Assembly: GCA_021731205.1 (NCBI GenBank)
Contig: JAKFXV010000049.1
Coordinates: 1 to 19,713 of the forward strand
Direction of reading: 5' to 3'
Source of the DNA: Nocardioides sp.
GTDB taxonomy: Bacteria > Actinomycetota > Actinomycetes > Propionibacteriales > Nocardioidaceae
DNA length: 19,713 bases
In this document: positions 1-6,662 of the stretch, one piece after another
Numbering within the stretch: the first letter of the stretch is position 1
Layout of the letters: each line of letters starts with the position of its first letter
Notes under the pieces: generated by a model
Database searches by the model: none
What the model was told of the DNA's origin: nothing
Seen by the model: only the letters and a program-made list of their open reading frames with translations
Position numbers and translations under genes: made by a program

Positions 1-222
1 CTCCTCTTGCAGCAACCGGCATACGGCAAGCCCGTCGAGGCCCGGCAGCATCACATCCAGCAGCACCAGATCCGGGCGAAAGTCCGCGGCGGTCCGAACC
101 GCTGCAGGTCCGTCCCATGCCTGGCTGACGGTGTAGCCCTCGGCAAGCAGCCGGTTCGCCACGCTCTGGTTGATCACCGGCTCGTCCTCGACGACCAGGA
201 TCCTGCGTGCTCCGTCAGCCAT
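1..222 (-). CDS. Response regulator, receiver domain (partial, 3' end outside window)
   Basis: This is the N-terminal 74 codons of a two-component response regulator; the gene runs off the left edge. The ATG at 222 is the only plausible start, because an in-frame upstream ATG at 255 is followed by a stop. The receiver fold is clear: strand 1 ILVVEDEP with the acidic pair E12-D13, then VLLDVMLPG with D56 as the predicted phospho-acceptor. The output domain is not visible, so the OmpR/PhoB or other class cannot be assigned. No strong Shine-Dalgarno sequence precedes the start. It lies 39 nt downstream of a histidine kinase gene on the same strand, so the two are probably co-transcribed and form a cognate pair (inference). 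Confidence 0.9.
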   Translation of the reverse strand, partial: MADGARRILVVEDEPVINQSVANRLLAEGYTVSQAWDGPAAVRTAADFRPDLVLLDVMLPGLDGLAVCRLLQEE

Positions 223-261
223 GCTCAGCAGGTTACGGTCCGCCGGGACCGAGCATGGGCG

Positions 262-1338
262 CTACTCGTGGAGATCCTGTGCAGATTCGGGCGCCTCGCG
301 AGGCCAGTTCAACGTGATCCGGGCGCCACCGGCCGGCGCGTCGGCAATGACCACCGAACCACCGTGGGCGCGTACGAGCCCGTTGACGAGGTACATCCCC
401 AATCCGGTGCCGCCACGCGCGCCGTGTTTCCAGAACTTGGTGAAGACTCGCTTGCGAATCTCGGCCGGGATCCCGTCGCCTTCATCGTCAACGCGGACCT
501 GGACGAAGTCGGGTTGCCCGCCGTTGGCGCCCGGAACGCCCGAGACGTCGACGCGGACCGTGCCCTCGCCGTGGCGGACGGCGTTGTCGATCAGGTTCGT
601 GACAACCTGCGTGAACTTGTCCGGATCGACGGGAATCTGGGGCAGGTCGAGATCGGCGCTGAACTCGATCGGACGAGAGGTGCCCGCCTGGACCGAGTCG
701 ACGACGCGGCGCACGAGCAGCACCGTGTCGGAGGGGCGGCGGTACAGCGACAGTCGACCGGTGTCGAGCCGGGCCACGTCCAACAACTCCGCGATCAGCC
801 TGGTGAGGCGGTCGGCGTCGGCGTTGACCGTGGTCAACATCAGCTTGCGTTGGTCGTCGGTGAGCTTGTCCCAGCGGTTCAGCAGCGCCTGGACAAAGCC
901 CTTGACGCCGGTCAACGGCGAGCGGAGCTCGTGCGCCACCGTCGCAACGAGATCGGAGCGCTCACGATCCAGACGTGCGCGGCCCCGCCCCGAGCGCATC
1001 GAGACGGCGACCGAGATGACCTGACGACCTCTGCGAACCCGGTGCATGCGCGCCGTGACCAAGACCTCGTGCCCGTTGGGCAAGAACCAGGGCTGCTCGG
1101 GAATGCCGGATCGGATCTGCAGACCGTCGTAGGGGCAGTTCGTTGCGCACCATTCGGCCCCGTCCTGATCCCGCAGGGTCAGGACCTCCGCCAGCGGTCG
1201 CCCGATCACCTCCGAGCGGGACACACCCAATTGGCGTTCGGCGACCGCGTTGATCAGGGAAACGGCCCCGGTCCCGTCGCTGACGACCACGCCATCGGGT
1301 AGGGCGTCCAGCGCCGCTGATCCGGGCAGGGTCGGCAT
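262..1338 (-). CDS. Soluble PAS-domain sensor histidine kinase
   Basis: A 358-residue two-component histidine kinase. An N-terminal PAS-like sensor region (about 8-115) is followed by a HisKA dimerisation domain with H136 in VATVAHELRSPLTG (phospho-acceptor) and a HATPase_c domain: N-box NLIDNAVRHG (248-257), G1 DDEGDGIP (284-291), G2 GGTGLGMYLV (309-318). No transmembrane segment or signal peptide is visible, so it should sense a cytoplasmic cue. The PAS region contains WCATNCP (63-69), a Cys pair spaced C-x3-C. The ATG at 1338 is chosen because the protein then begins just before the PAS fold and clears the upstream methyltransferase stop at 1365; longer in-frame versions would overlap that gene. 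No good ribosome binding site is seen. The partner is the response regulator just downstream. The signal is unknown. Confidence 0.93.
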   Translation of the reverse strand: MPTLPGSAALDALPDGVVVSDGTGAVSLINAVAERQLGVSRSEVIGRPLAEVLTLRDQDGAEWCATNCPYDGLQIRSGIPEQPWFLPNGHEVLVTARMHRVRRGRQVISVAVSMRSGRGRARLDRERSDLVATVAHELRSPLTGVKGFVQALLNRWDKLTDDQRKLMLTTVNADADRLTRLIAELLDVARLDTGRLSLYRRPSDTVLLVRRVVDSVQAGTSRPIEFSADLDLPQIPVDPDKFTQVVTNLIDNAVRHGEGTVRVDVSGVPGANGGQPDFVQVRVDDEGDGIPAEIRKRVFTKFWKHGARGGTGLGMYLVNGLVRAHGGSVVIADAPAGGARITLNWPREAPESAQDLHE

Positions 1339-1364
1339 GGGAGAACAGTAGTGCGCGGGGGACC

Positions 1365-2156
1365 TCAGTCGGCCGCTGCGGACCGGTGCGCCGACGCGGA
1401 GGCGTACAGGCACAGCGTCGCCGCGGCGCCCACGTTGAGGCTCTCTGCTCGGCCGTAGATGGGGATCCGGACCCGCGCATCGGCTAGTTCCGCGAGCTCT
1501 CGTGGGAGTCCCCATGCCTCGTTCCCGAAGATCCATGCGGTGGGCATACGCAACAGTTCGAGGTCAGGCTCCAAGGCGACCTCCCCGTCCCCGTCCGCAG
1601 CCAGCACGACCAGCCCCGCCTCTCGGGCTGCGAGGATCGCGGCCTCCACGGTGACATCGGTGGCCACCGGGACGTGGAACAGGCTCCCGACACTTGCTCG
1701 AACGCACTTGGGGTTGTAGACGTCGACGGCACGTCCCGCGAACACGACACCATCGGCTCCGGCAGCGTCTGAGGATCGAAGCAAGGTCCCGGCGTTGCCG
1801 GGGTCGCGCACATCCGCGCAAATGGTGATCAGCCCGGAGTCGGTCAGCACCCGCTCCAGCGGACGATCGAGGAACTCACACACTGCAACGACGCCCGCGG
1901 GACTCACGCTGTCGCTGATGGCCGCGAGGGCCGAGTCCGTGACCTCTACCCACAGGTCACCAGCCGCGGTGCGCAGGTCGGGAAACTCGGAACTCGCTCG
2001 CGCAGTGGCGTACACGTCACGAACCCGCCCAGGAACGGCGAGGGCCGAGGCAACCGACTTCGGCCCATCGGCCAAGAAGAGTCGGGCCTCGGCCCGCGTC
2101 GTACGACGCAACAGCGTGCGCGCCGCCTTGATGCGCGCGTTGCTGCGAGGCAGCAC
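1365..2156 (-). CDS. TrmH/SpoU-family RNA 2'-O-ribose methyltransferase
   Basis: A 263-residue SPOUT methyltransferase predicted to transfer a methyl group from SAM to a ribose 2'-OH in rRNA or tRNA. The N-terminal part (1-about 95) fits the L30e-like substrate-binding domain. The three SpoU motifs follow in order: NAGTLLRSSDAAGAD (from N121, with R127), IFGNEAWGLP (209-218) and IPIYGRAESLNVGAAAT (231-247), which form the knotted SAM site. The GTG at 2156 gives an N-terminus (LPRSNARIKAARTLLRR) typical of this family and starts 5 nt after the rplT stop; only a short GGA lies right upstream, so translational coupling to rplT is likely. The position after infC-rpmI-rplT matches the gene often called tsnR in mycobacteria, but the exact target nucleotide cannot be read from sequence. 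Confidence 0.92.
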   Translation of the reverse strand: MLPRSNARIKAARTLLRRTTRAEARLFLADGPKSVASALAVPGRVRDVYATARASSEFPDLRTAAGDLWVEVTDSALAAISDSVSPAGVVAVCEFLDRPLERVLTDSGLITICADVRDPGNAGTLLRSSDAAGADGVVFAGRAVDVYNPKCVRASVGSLFHVPVATDVTVEAAILAAREAGLVVLAADGDGEVALEPDLELLRMPTAWIFGNEAWGLPRELAELADARVRIPIYGRAESLNVGAAATLCLYASASAHRSAAAD

Positions 2157-2161
2157 TCCGG

Positions 2162-2545
2162 TCAGGAGGCTGCCGGGGCGTTGACGTCGTCGGGCAGCGC
2201 CGCCTTGGCCGCGTCGACCAACTGCGCAAACGCCGGAGCGTCGTTGACCGCCAGATCGGCCAGAATCTTGCGGTCGACCTCGATGCCGGCCAGGTTCAGG
2301 CCCTGGATGAAGCGGTTGTACGTAATGCCGTTCGCCCGGGCACCCGCATTGATGCGTTGGATCCACAACTTGCGGAACTCACCCTTGCGGGCCTTGCGGT
2401 CCCGATAGCTGTAGACCAGAGAGTGCGTGACCTGCTCCTTGGCCTTGCGGTAGAGCCGAGACCGCTGACCGCGGTAGCCGCTGGCCCGTTCGAGGGTTGT
2501 GCGGCGTTTCTTCTGGGCGTTGACCGCCCGCTTCACGCGTGCCAT
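2162..2545 (-). CDS. rplT: 50S ribosomal protein L20
   Basis: A 127-residue L20, an early-assembly protein of the large ribosomal subunit that binds 23S rRNA. The N-terminus [19 protein letters not shown] and the blocks [30 protein letters not shown] and [12 protein letters not shown] are diagnostic; the protein ends with a short Ala/Asp-rich tail ([10 protein letters not shown]). The ATG at 2545 is preceded by AAGGAG (plus coordinates 2555-2560) with about 9 nt spacing. It is the third gene of infC-rpmI-rplT. In several bacteria L20 represses this operon by binding the mRNA (established for E. coli and B. subtilis); whether that holds here is unknown. Confidence 0.98.
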   Translation of the reverse strand: MARVKRAVNAQKKRRTTLERASGYRGQRSRLYRKAKEQVTHSLVYSYRDRKARKGEFRKLWIQRINAGARANGITYNRFIQGLNLAGIEVDRKILADLAVNDAPAFAQLVDAAKAALPDDVNAPAAS

Positions 2546-2593
2546 TGCTTGGTACTCCTTGTTCCGTGGTTCGAGTGGGTGCCAGTGCCGCGG

Positions 2594-2788
2594 TCAGAGA
2601 CCGAGCAGCTTTCGGGCTCGCTTGACATCGTTCTTCGCAACCTCGGTGGTCCCCGCCAACCGGCGGGTCACGTTGGACGGCTTCTTCTCCAGGTTGTGGC
2701 GCAGACCGGCCTTCTGGCGGCGGATCTTGCCTGAACCTGTCACCCGGAAACGCTTGCTTGCGCCGGAGTGCGGCTTGTTCTTCGGCAT
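2594..2788 (-). CDS. rpmI: 50S ribosomal protein L35
   Basis: A 64-residue L35 starting [18 protein letters not shown], the conserved L35 signature, with [13 protein letters not shown] at the C-terminus. It is a small, very basic ribosomal protein of normal family length. The ATG at 2788 has a purine-rich GAGAAGAAAG upstream as ribosome binding site. It lies between infC and rplT, with an 87-nt gap to infC that contains two small hairpins (listed separately) and a 48-nt gap to rplT. Confidence 0.98.
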   Translation of the reverse strand: MPKNKPHSGASKRFRVTGSGKIRRQKAGLRHNLEKKPSNVTRRLAGTTEVAKNDVKRARKLLGL

Positions 2789-2843
2789 CTCTCTACTTTC
2801 TTCTCGTGCTCTACAAACTCAGGGCGTCACGTCGGTGGGTGGG

Positions 2844-2881
2844 TCACGCCTGGCGTGAGATTGCGGCGTGACACGTCACGC
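2844..2881 (-). promoter_or_regulatory. Tandem hairpins in the infC-rpmI junction
   Basis: Two inverted repeats are adjacent: GCGTGAC/GTCACGC (2866-2872 with 2875-2881, 2-nt gap, overlapping the infC stop codon at 2876) and TCACGCC/GGCGTGA (2844-2850 with 2852-2858, 1-nt gap). Tight loops mean the innermost pair of each would open in RNA. Both use the same GCGTGA core, so the arms can exchange partners. There is no U-run, so they do not look like a terminator. They could be an RNA-processing or protein-binding element ahead of rpmI, which is inference. Confidence 0.45.
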
Positions 2882-3559
2882 TTCAATCTCTGGATCGAGG
2901 TTCTCCGAACGGCCACGCTCCTTCTTCTGCGCGGCAGGCTTGCCCGCGTTCGCGGCGGTCCGTTCGGCACGCTCTTCTGCTTCTGCTTCGGCCCGTTCGG
3001 CGGCGCGAGTCTCCTTGGCCGCCTTGAGCTCGACCTTGGCCTCCGACTTCTTCTTGTGCGGGCCGAGCACCATGATCATGTTGCGACCGTCCTGCTTGGG
3101 CGCGGACTCCACGAAACCGAGTTCCACGACGTCCTCGGCCAGGCGCTGGAGCAGCCGGAACCCGAGTTCGGGTCGGTGCTGTTCGCGGCCTCGGAACATG
3201 ATGGTGATCTTGACCTTGTCCCCCGCCTTGAGGAATCGGGTGACGTGGCCCTTCTTGGTCGCGTAGTCGTGCGCGTCGATCTTGGGCCGCAACTTCATCT
3301 CTTTGATGATGACGTTGGTCTGGTTTCGGCGGGTCTCGCGCGCCTTCTGGGCGGCTTCGTACTTGAACTTGCCGAAGTCCATCAACTTGCACACCGGTGG
3401 CCGGGCCATCGGGGCCACCTCGACGAGGTCGAGGTCGGCTTCCTGTGCGAGTTTGAGTGCCTGATCAGTGGGCACGATGCCCACGGTTTCGCCGTTGGGT
3501 CCAACGAGCCGGACCTCGGGAACCCGGATCCGGTCGTTGATGCGCAGCTCTGTGCTGAT
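2876..3559 (-). CDS. infC: Translation initiation factor IF-3, probable ATC start
   Basis: A 227-residue IF-3, which binds the 30S subunit, checks start-codon/initiator-tRNA pairing and prevents premature 50S joining. The N-domain (about 1-75) includes [15 protein letters not shown] and [20 protein letters not shown]; the C-domain (about 85-175) includes [18 protein letters not shown] and [14 protein letters not shown]; a charged Ala/Glu/Lys/Arg-rich tail of about 50 residues follows. The start is placed at an ATC codon (3559): the family N-terminus (STELRIND) begins exactly there, and GGAGG (3564-3568) lies 4 nt upstream. No ATG, GTG or TTG is suitably placed. An open frame continues upstream to 3667, but it reads through the terminator hairpin and is not IF-3-like. 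Rare AUU/AUC/AUA starts in infC are known to allow autoregulation by IF-3 itself. Confidence 0.96.
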   Translation of the reverse strand: MSTELRINDRIRVPEVRLVGPNGETVGIVPTDQALKLAQEADLDLVEVAPMARPPVCKLMDFGKFKYEAAQKARETRRNQTNVIIKEMKLRPKIDAHDYATKKGHVTRFLKAGDKVKITIMFRGREQHRPELGFRLLQRLAEDVVELGFVESAPKQDGRNMIMVLGPHKKKSEAKVELKAAKETRAAERAEAEAEERAERTAANAGKPAAQKKERGRSENLDPEIEA

Positions 3560-3563
3560 GTGT

Positions 3564-3568
3564 CCTCC
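3564..3568 (-). promoter_or_regulatory. Ribosome binding site of infC
   Basis: GGAGG on the minus strand, 4 nt upstream of the ATC at 3559. No standard start codon lies at a usable distance, so this site is the main positional evidence for the non-canonical start. Confidence 0.8.
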
Positions 3569-3630
3569 AAGAGATTCTGGGTCCAGGCGACCTGCCGGCA
3601 CCTGATCTGCCGACCTCTGGGTGAGGCAAC

Positions 3631-3661
3631 AAAAAAGGCTTCCGCCTGGGTAGCGGAAGCC
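3631..3661 (-). terminator. Intrinsic terminator/attenuator in the infC leader
   Basis: On the minus strand, GGCTTCCGC (3653-3661) pairs perfectly with GCGGAAGCC (3637-3645) across a 7-nt loop, followed at once by TTTTTT (3631-3636). This is a complete 9-bp Rho-independent terminator, unusual to find so intact in such a GC-rich genome. It sits about 70 nt upstream of the infC start and faces into the operon, so it must be conditional for infC-rpmI-rplT to be expressed. Confidence 0.85.
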
Positions 3662-3919
3662 AGCCACGGAGCGTCATTGTCGACGCACCGTCCAAGCCGC
3701 CCCCGCGAACGGGGACACCTCGGTGACCGGACCCGACGACCTGCGTTCCTCAACGGCCGGTGCGGGTGGGTTCCGGGTCACGCCCGGCTTCCGCTTTGCT
3801 GATCGACCCGGGGACTGCGAGCTCGCACTCCCCGACTCAATCGGTCAACGGCCGATGCTAGCGGAGTTGTTCCCGCGGCAGCGAATCTGCGAGGCGAGAT
3901 CGCGGGCTAGTGTGGAGGA

Positions 3920-4321
3920 ATGGACGCCGTTGCCTGGGCCGCGTTGATGAGTGCCCTCACGCTGGTGCTGGCGGTGGGGACGGTACGAGCGTTGAGACGT
4001 GGTGGGGCAGTGTCGGGCCTGAGATGGTCTGCGGCGACGTTGTTGCCGCCAGCAGCATGGCTCACCGGCACGTTGGAGATGTTCACCGAGATGGCCGGCT
4101 CGGTGGCCGACTGGGCTACGGGCTTGGTCTTCAACCCCCTCGTGTGGGCCGGGACGGCGATGTTCGGCACGTCCGTGGCACTCCTTCTCGCTGCGCGCGG
4201 GATCGATCGGCGGCGATCTGCTCCCCACACCGCTGCCGTCCAGCCTCGCAGTGCCAGCGCGAGCGAGGACCCCGACTTCGCCGACATCGAGGAGTTGCTG
4301 CGCAAGCGCGGCATCAACTAG
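3920..4321 (+). CDS. Small membrane protein of unknown function
   Basis: A 133-residue protein with three hydrophobic stretches (about 4-24, 36-56 and 72-92) and a charged cytoplasmic-type tail ending DPDFADIEELLRKRGIN. The family was not identified. The short acidic/amphipathic C-terminal motif resembles tails seen in other small actinobacterial membrane proteins (impression only). The ATG at 3920 follows GGAGGA with almost no spacing; the next in-frame ATG (3947) lacks any ribosome binding site, so 3920 is kept with some doubt. It is divergent from infC. Four bases separate its stop from the GTG of the downstream kinase, so the two are probably co-transcribed. Confidence 0.75.
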   Translation: MDAVAWAALMSALTLVLAVGTVRALRRGGAVSGLRWSAATLLPPAAWLTGTLEMFTEMAGSVADWATGLVFNPLVWAGTAMFGTSVALLLAARGIDRRRSAPHTAAVQPRSASASEDPDFADIEELLRKRGIN

Positions 4322-4325
4322 TGCG

Positions 4326-4937
4326 GTGAAGCCTCCCGAAACGTTCGCGGCTGCGGATCAGCTCCTCGACCGGATCCTGAGCAGTCCCGCCCGGCTCGGC
4401 AGGCACCGCTTGGTGTGCATCGACGGACCGGCCGGAGCCGGGAAGACCACCCTGGCTGTTGAACTGGCCCTAGCACTGGCCAACCTCGTGCCGCCTTCGG
4501 CGACGGCGACGGTTGTGCACCTCGACGATCTCTACTCGGGGTGGGCACAAGACATCAGCGAGGTGGGACCGCTGCTCTCACGACAGATCGTCACCCCCGT
4601 GCTGGAAGGCCGTTCAGCGGGGTACCGCCGCTTCGACTGGCATCGAGACACTCACGCCGACTGGGTGAGCGTCTCCCCGTCCGACGTGCTGATCTTGGAG
4701 GGCGTCGGCGCGGGGCATCCCGTGCTCGCTCCGGCGCGGTCGATGCTGATCTGGGTGAGCGCTGAGCCGGCCATCTGCCTTGAGCGTGGCCTCGCCCGCG
4801 ACGGTGAGCCGCTTCGTCCGCACTGGCTCGACTGGCAGATCCGCGAGGCGGCGTACTTTACCGAGTTCGGTGTCGCCGAACAGGCCGACATCTGGTGGGC
4901 CACGGAGGCGGCGTCTCAGCCGAATCGCTCGACATAG
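4326..4937 (+). CDS. P-loop kinase, uridine kinase-like
   Basis: A 203-residue NTP-binding protein. Walker A is GPAGAGKT (34-41) inside LVCIDGPAGAGKTTLA; HLDDLYSGW (65-73) matches the acidic substrate/metal loop of the uridine kinase/phosphoribulokinase-like superfamily; LILEGVGAGHP looks like the next conserved strand. These proteins phosphorylate nucleosides or other small molecules; the substrate here cannot be named. The GTG at 4326 is chosen because it lies just after the upstream stop (TAG 4319-4321); longer in-frame starts would lie inside the neighbour and read non-family sequence. No clear Shine-Dalgarno sequence is present, so coupling to the upstream gene is likely. The 3' end overlaps the convergent glycosyltransferase by 22 bp (4916-4937). 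Confidence 0.8.
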   Translation: MKPPETFAAADQLLDRILSSPARLGRHRLVCIDGPAGAGKTTLAVELALALANLVPPSATATVVHLDDLYSGWAQDISEVGPLLSRQIVTPVLEGRSAGYRRFDWHRDTHADWVSVSPSDVLILEGVGAGHPVLAPARSMLIWVSAEPAICLERGLARDGEPLRPHWLDWQIREAAYFTEFGVAEQADIWWATEAASQPNRST

Positions 4938-6202
4938 GAGACCGCCTGGGCGACTCCCTGCTCGGCCCGAAGTTGTTGGCCGAGGTCTCTCGCGCGACGA
5001 CGGACGTCGGCCGCATCCATCTGATCGATCATGGAGCCGATCGCCGCCGCCGTGAGGCGATGCCGCGGCACCGGTCGCGCCCCCACACCGAGCTCGGCCA
5101 CCCGCCTCCCCCAATAGGGCTGATCGCCGATGTGCGGCACGACCGCGGATGGGACGCCGGCGCGAAGAGCACCCGACGTCGTGCCGGCTCCGCCGTGGTG
5201 GATGACACCCGAAACGCGCGGAAACAGCCACTCGTGAGACACCTCGCCCACCAGGTGGATGTCTGGGTCCAGGGCTGACATCGATGAGATCGACGCGAGG
5301 TCCGCTCCCCCGGAGGAAACCACCCCACGACGTCCCGCCCGGCGCAGGCCGTCGACGATGGTGCGCAGGGTCCCGACAGGGTCGTGGGTGGACATGGATC
5401 CGAAACCGACGTAGACCGGCGGGTCCCCGGCGGCCAGGAAGTCGGTCAAGTGCGGGCCCGGCACCCAACTCTCCTGCGCGGGCAGGACCCAGTAGCCCGT
5501 GGTCCGAACCCAGGCCGGCCAGTCGTCGGGGCGGGGAACGACCCACTCGGACGCCCCCACCATGGTCGGTGTCTCGCGCAGGGCACGGCGATACTCTCGG
5601 CCGAACTCGGGAATCGAGCCTCGGGGGAATCCGCGTCGCAGGCCCAGCGAACCTCGCGCTGCCGATCCGGGCGCGCCGAAGCCAAGGCCCAGCGCCCACG
5701 CCGTCGCCGATCCCGCGAGGTGATTCCACGCCGTTTCTCGACTCGGGAACGGGGGCCGAAGCCCGACGGCACCCGAGCGCGAGGGGTGGAAGGGGGCCAG
5801 GAGCGCTTGCACATGGGCGCCACCCCCCGCACGGACCAGTGCAGCGGTGACGTCCACCGTCATCACGCCGCTGATGTACAGGTCGGCGGTGCCCGCGAGC
5901 GTGATCGACTCCTCAGCCATCGGCACTGCCCACTCGCGAACGAGCCGGGCCACGAGACGTACCTCTCGAGCGGGCGAGTGCGAGCTGTGACCCAGCCACG
6001 AACGGCCGAGATCGGAACGCACGAGCTCCTCCACGTCGACCTGGAACGGATGGAACGGCACGCAATGGGCGCTTGCGAGAGCCTCGAAGTTGCGCGGAGC
6101 CGCCAGGGTTACCTCGTGGCCCGCCTGCCGCAGCCCCACCGCAAGAGCGAGCATCGGGGTGATGTCGCCGCGGGATCCCGCCGCCAGGATCGTGATGCGC
6201 AA
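4916..6202 (-). CDS. GT1-type glycosyltransferase (MGT/sterol glucosyltransferase-like)
   Basis: A 428-residue GT-B fold enzyme expected to move a sugar from a nucleotide (UDP- or dTDP-) donor to a small hydrophobic acceptor. The N-terminus MRITILAAGSRGDITP carries the GSRGD acceptor-side signature shared with sterol and rhamnolipid glycosyltransferases. The donor-binding half has VYVGFGSMS (263-271), HHGGAGTTSGAL (335-346), VPSAVVPHIGDQPYW (350-364) and a terminal helix. The start is TTG at 6202, the only start that gives the family N-terminus; it lies 4 nt after the stop of the PH-domain gene, pointing to translational coupling. Acceptor unknown: mycobacterial relatives act on cell-surface lipids, others on antibiotics or sterols. 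Confidence 0.9.
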   Translation of the reverse strand: MRITILAAGSRGDITPMLALAVGLRQAGHEVTLAAPRNFEALASAHCVPFHPFQVDVEELVRSDLGRSWLGHSSHSPAREVRLVARLVREWAVPMAEESITLAGTADLYISGVMTVDVTAALVRAGGGAHVQALLAPFHPSRSGAVGLRPPFPSRETAWNHLAGSATAWALGLGFGAPGSAARGSLGLRRGFPRGSIPEFGREYRRALRETPTMVGASEWVVPRPDDWPAWVRTTGYWVLPAQESWVPGPHLTDFLAAGDPPVYVGFGSMSTHDPVGTLRTIVDGLRRAGRRGVVSSGGADLASISSMSALDPDIHLVGEVSHEWLFPRVSGVIHHGGAGTTSGALRAGVPSAVVPHIGDQPYWGRRVAELGVGARPVPRHRLTAAAIGSMIDQMDAADVRRRARDLGQQLRAEQGVAQAVSYVERFG

Positions 6203-6206
6203 CCGA

Positions 6207-6662
6207 TCAGCCGATCAACGATCGCAGCTGCCGGATCGCCGTGCGCGCCCGAGCTCCGTCGGATCCCTGGATCCCCATGGCCGGAACACTGGTGCCGTCG
6301 GCCAGATCCAGGCTGGCCCACGGAGCGCCGCGACCCAGGTGCGCGGCGAGTACTTCCGCCCACTCGAACTCGCGCCGCTTGAACCCGTTGACCACGACCA
6401 GGCGATCGGTCTCGGCAACCACGCGCGAACGCACCAGGGCGTACCACGCAGTGAAGGCCACGGCGCCCAAGGCCAGCACGGTGCCCCGCTGGAAGGTCGA
6501 GAACCGAGCCTGGATGTCGGCCGGAAAGGCCATCCACGAAGCGGTGGCCACGATGATCAACGCGGTCCCGAATACCGCCCCCGAGAGCCGAACGCCAAGG
6601 GGGCGCCAGGTGTGCGGCAGAACCAACGCCGGATCGGCAGCAGGCCTAGAGGCGGCAGGCAT
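6207..6662 (-). CDS. Membrane-anchored PH-domain protein next to hisG
   Basis: A 151-residue protein with two predicted membrane helices (about 26-46 and 61-77) followed by a bacterial PH-like domain (about 80-151; RLVVVNGFKRREFEWAEVLA). Its function is unknown; bacterial PH domains usually mediate protein contacts at the membrane. The ATG at 6662 overlaps the end of hisG by 17 bp. A small membrane protein directly downstream of hisG is a recurring actinobacterial arrangement (M. tuberculosis has one at Rv2120c), which supports calling this a conserved neighbour rather than an HisG partner. Confidence 0.8.
   Translation of the reverse strand: MPAASRPAADPALVLPHTWRPLGVRLSGAVFGTALIIVATASWMAFPADIQARFSTFQRGTVLALGAVAFTAWYALVRSRVVAETDRLVVVNGFKRREFEWAEVLAAHLGRGAPWASLDLADGTSVPAMGIQGSDGARARTAIRQLRSLIG

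Larger units (their letters stand above)
3560..3860 (-). promoter_or_regulatory. Structured infC leader (attenuator region)
   Basis: This is the gene-free stretch upstream of infC; it runs on to the divergent gene at 3920. Read on the minus strand, it holds in order: a 12-bp-armed palindrome with one mismatch (plus 3810-3833); a 7-bp helix CCGGGTC/GACCCGG (3805-3811 with 3773-3779) whose 25-nt loop carries AGCGGAAGCC (3786-3795); a hairpin CCCCG-UUCG-CGGGG (3701-3714); an intrinsic terminator (3631-3661); and the Shine-Dalgarno sequence of infC. The loop sequence is complementary over 10 nt to the 5' arm of the terminator and could act as an antiterminator. The effector could be IF-3, L20 or another signal and is unknown. 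A promoter must lie near 3840-3920; only a weak TAGCAT (3855-3860) was noticed. Confidence 0.6.

Noticed and set aside
7..1302. Long plus-strand open frame of 431 codons
   Set aside because: It lies antisense to the histidine kinase and response regulator, with no recognisable domain. High GC content makes stop codons rare in the opposite frames. The same applies to the long plus-strand frames at 2768-3802, 9060-10361, 10980-11921 and 15995-16960.
3560..3667. In-frame N-terminal extension of infC
   Set aside because: It would read through the terminator hairpin and U-run and has no IF-3 similarity; the family N-terminus starts at the ATC at 3559 behind a good ribosome binding site.
3674..3781. 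Possible 35-codon leader peptide in the infC leader (GTG 3781 to TGA 3674)
   Set aside because: Its stop is 12 nt before the terminator, which is attractive for translation-controlled attenuation. However, only about three quarters of its codons end in G or C, lower than neighbouring genes, and there is no clear ribosome binding site; not strong enough to list as a gene.
3855..3860. TAGCAT as the -10 box of the infC promoter
   Set aside because: No convincing -35 hexamer lies 16-19 bp upstream, so it is mentioned only within the leader entry and not annotated as a promoter.
4916..4937. 22-bp convergent overlap of kinase and glycosyltransferase genes
   Set aside because: Short tail-to-tail overlaps are common in compact GC-rich genomes; both reading frames are otherwise normal.
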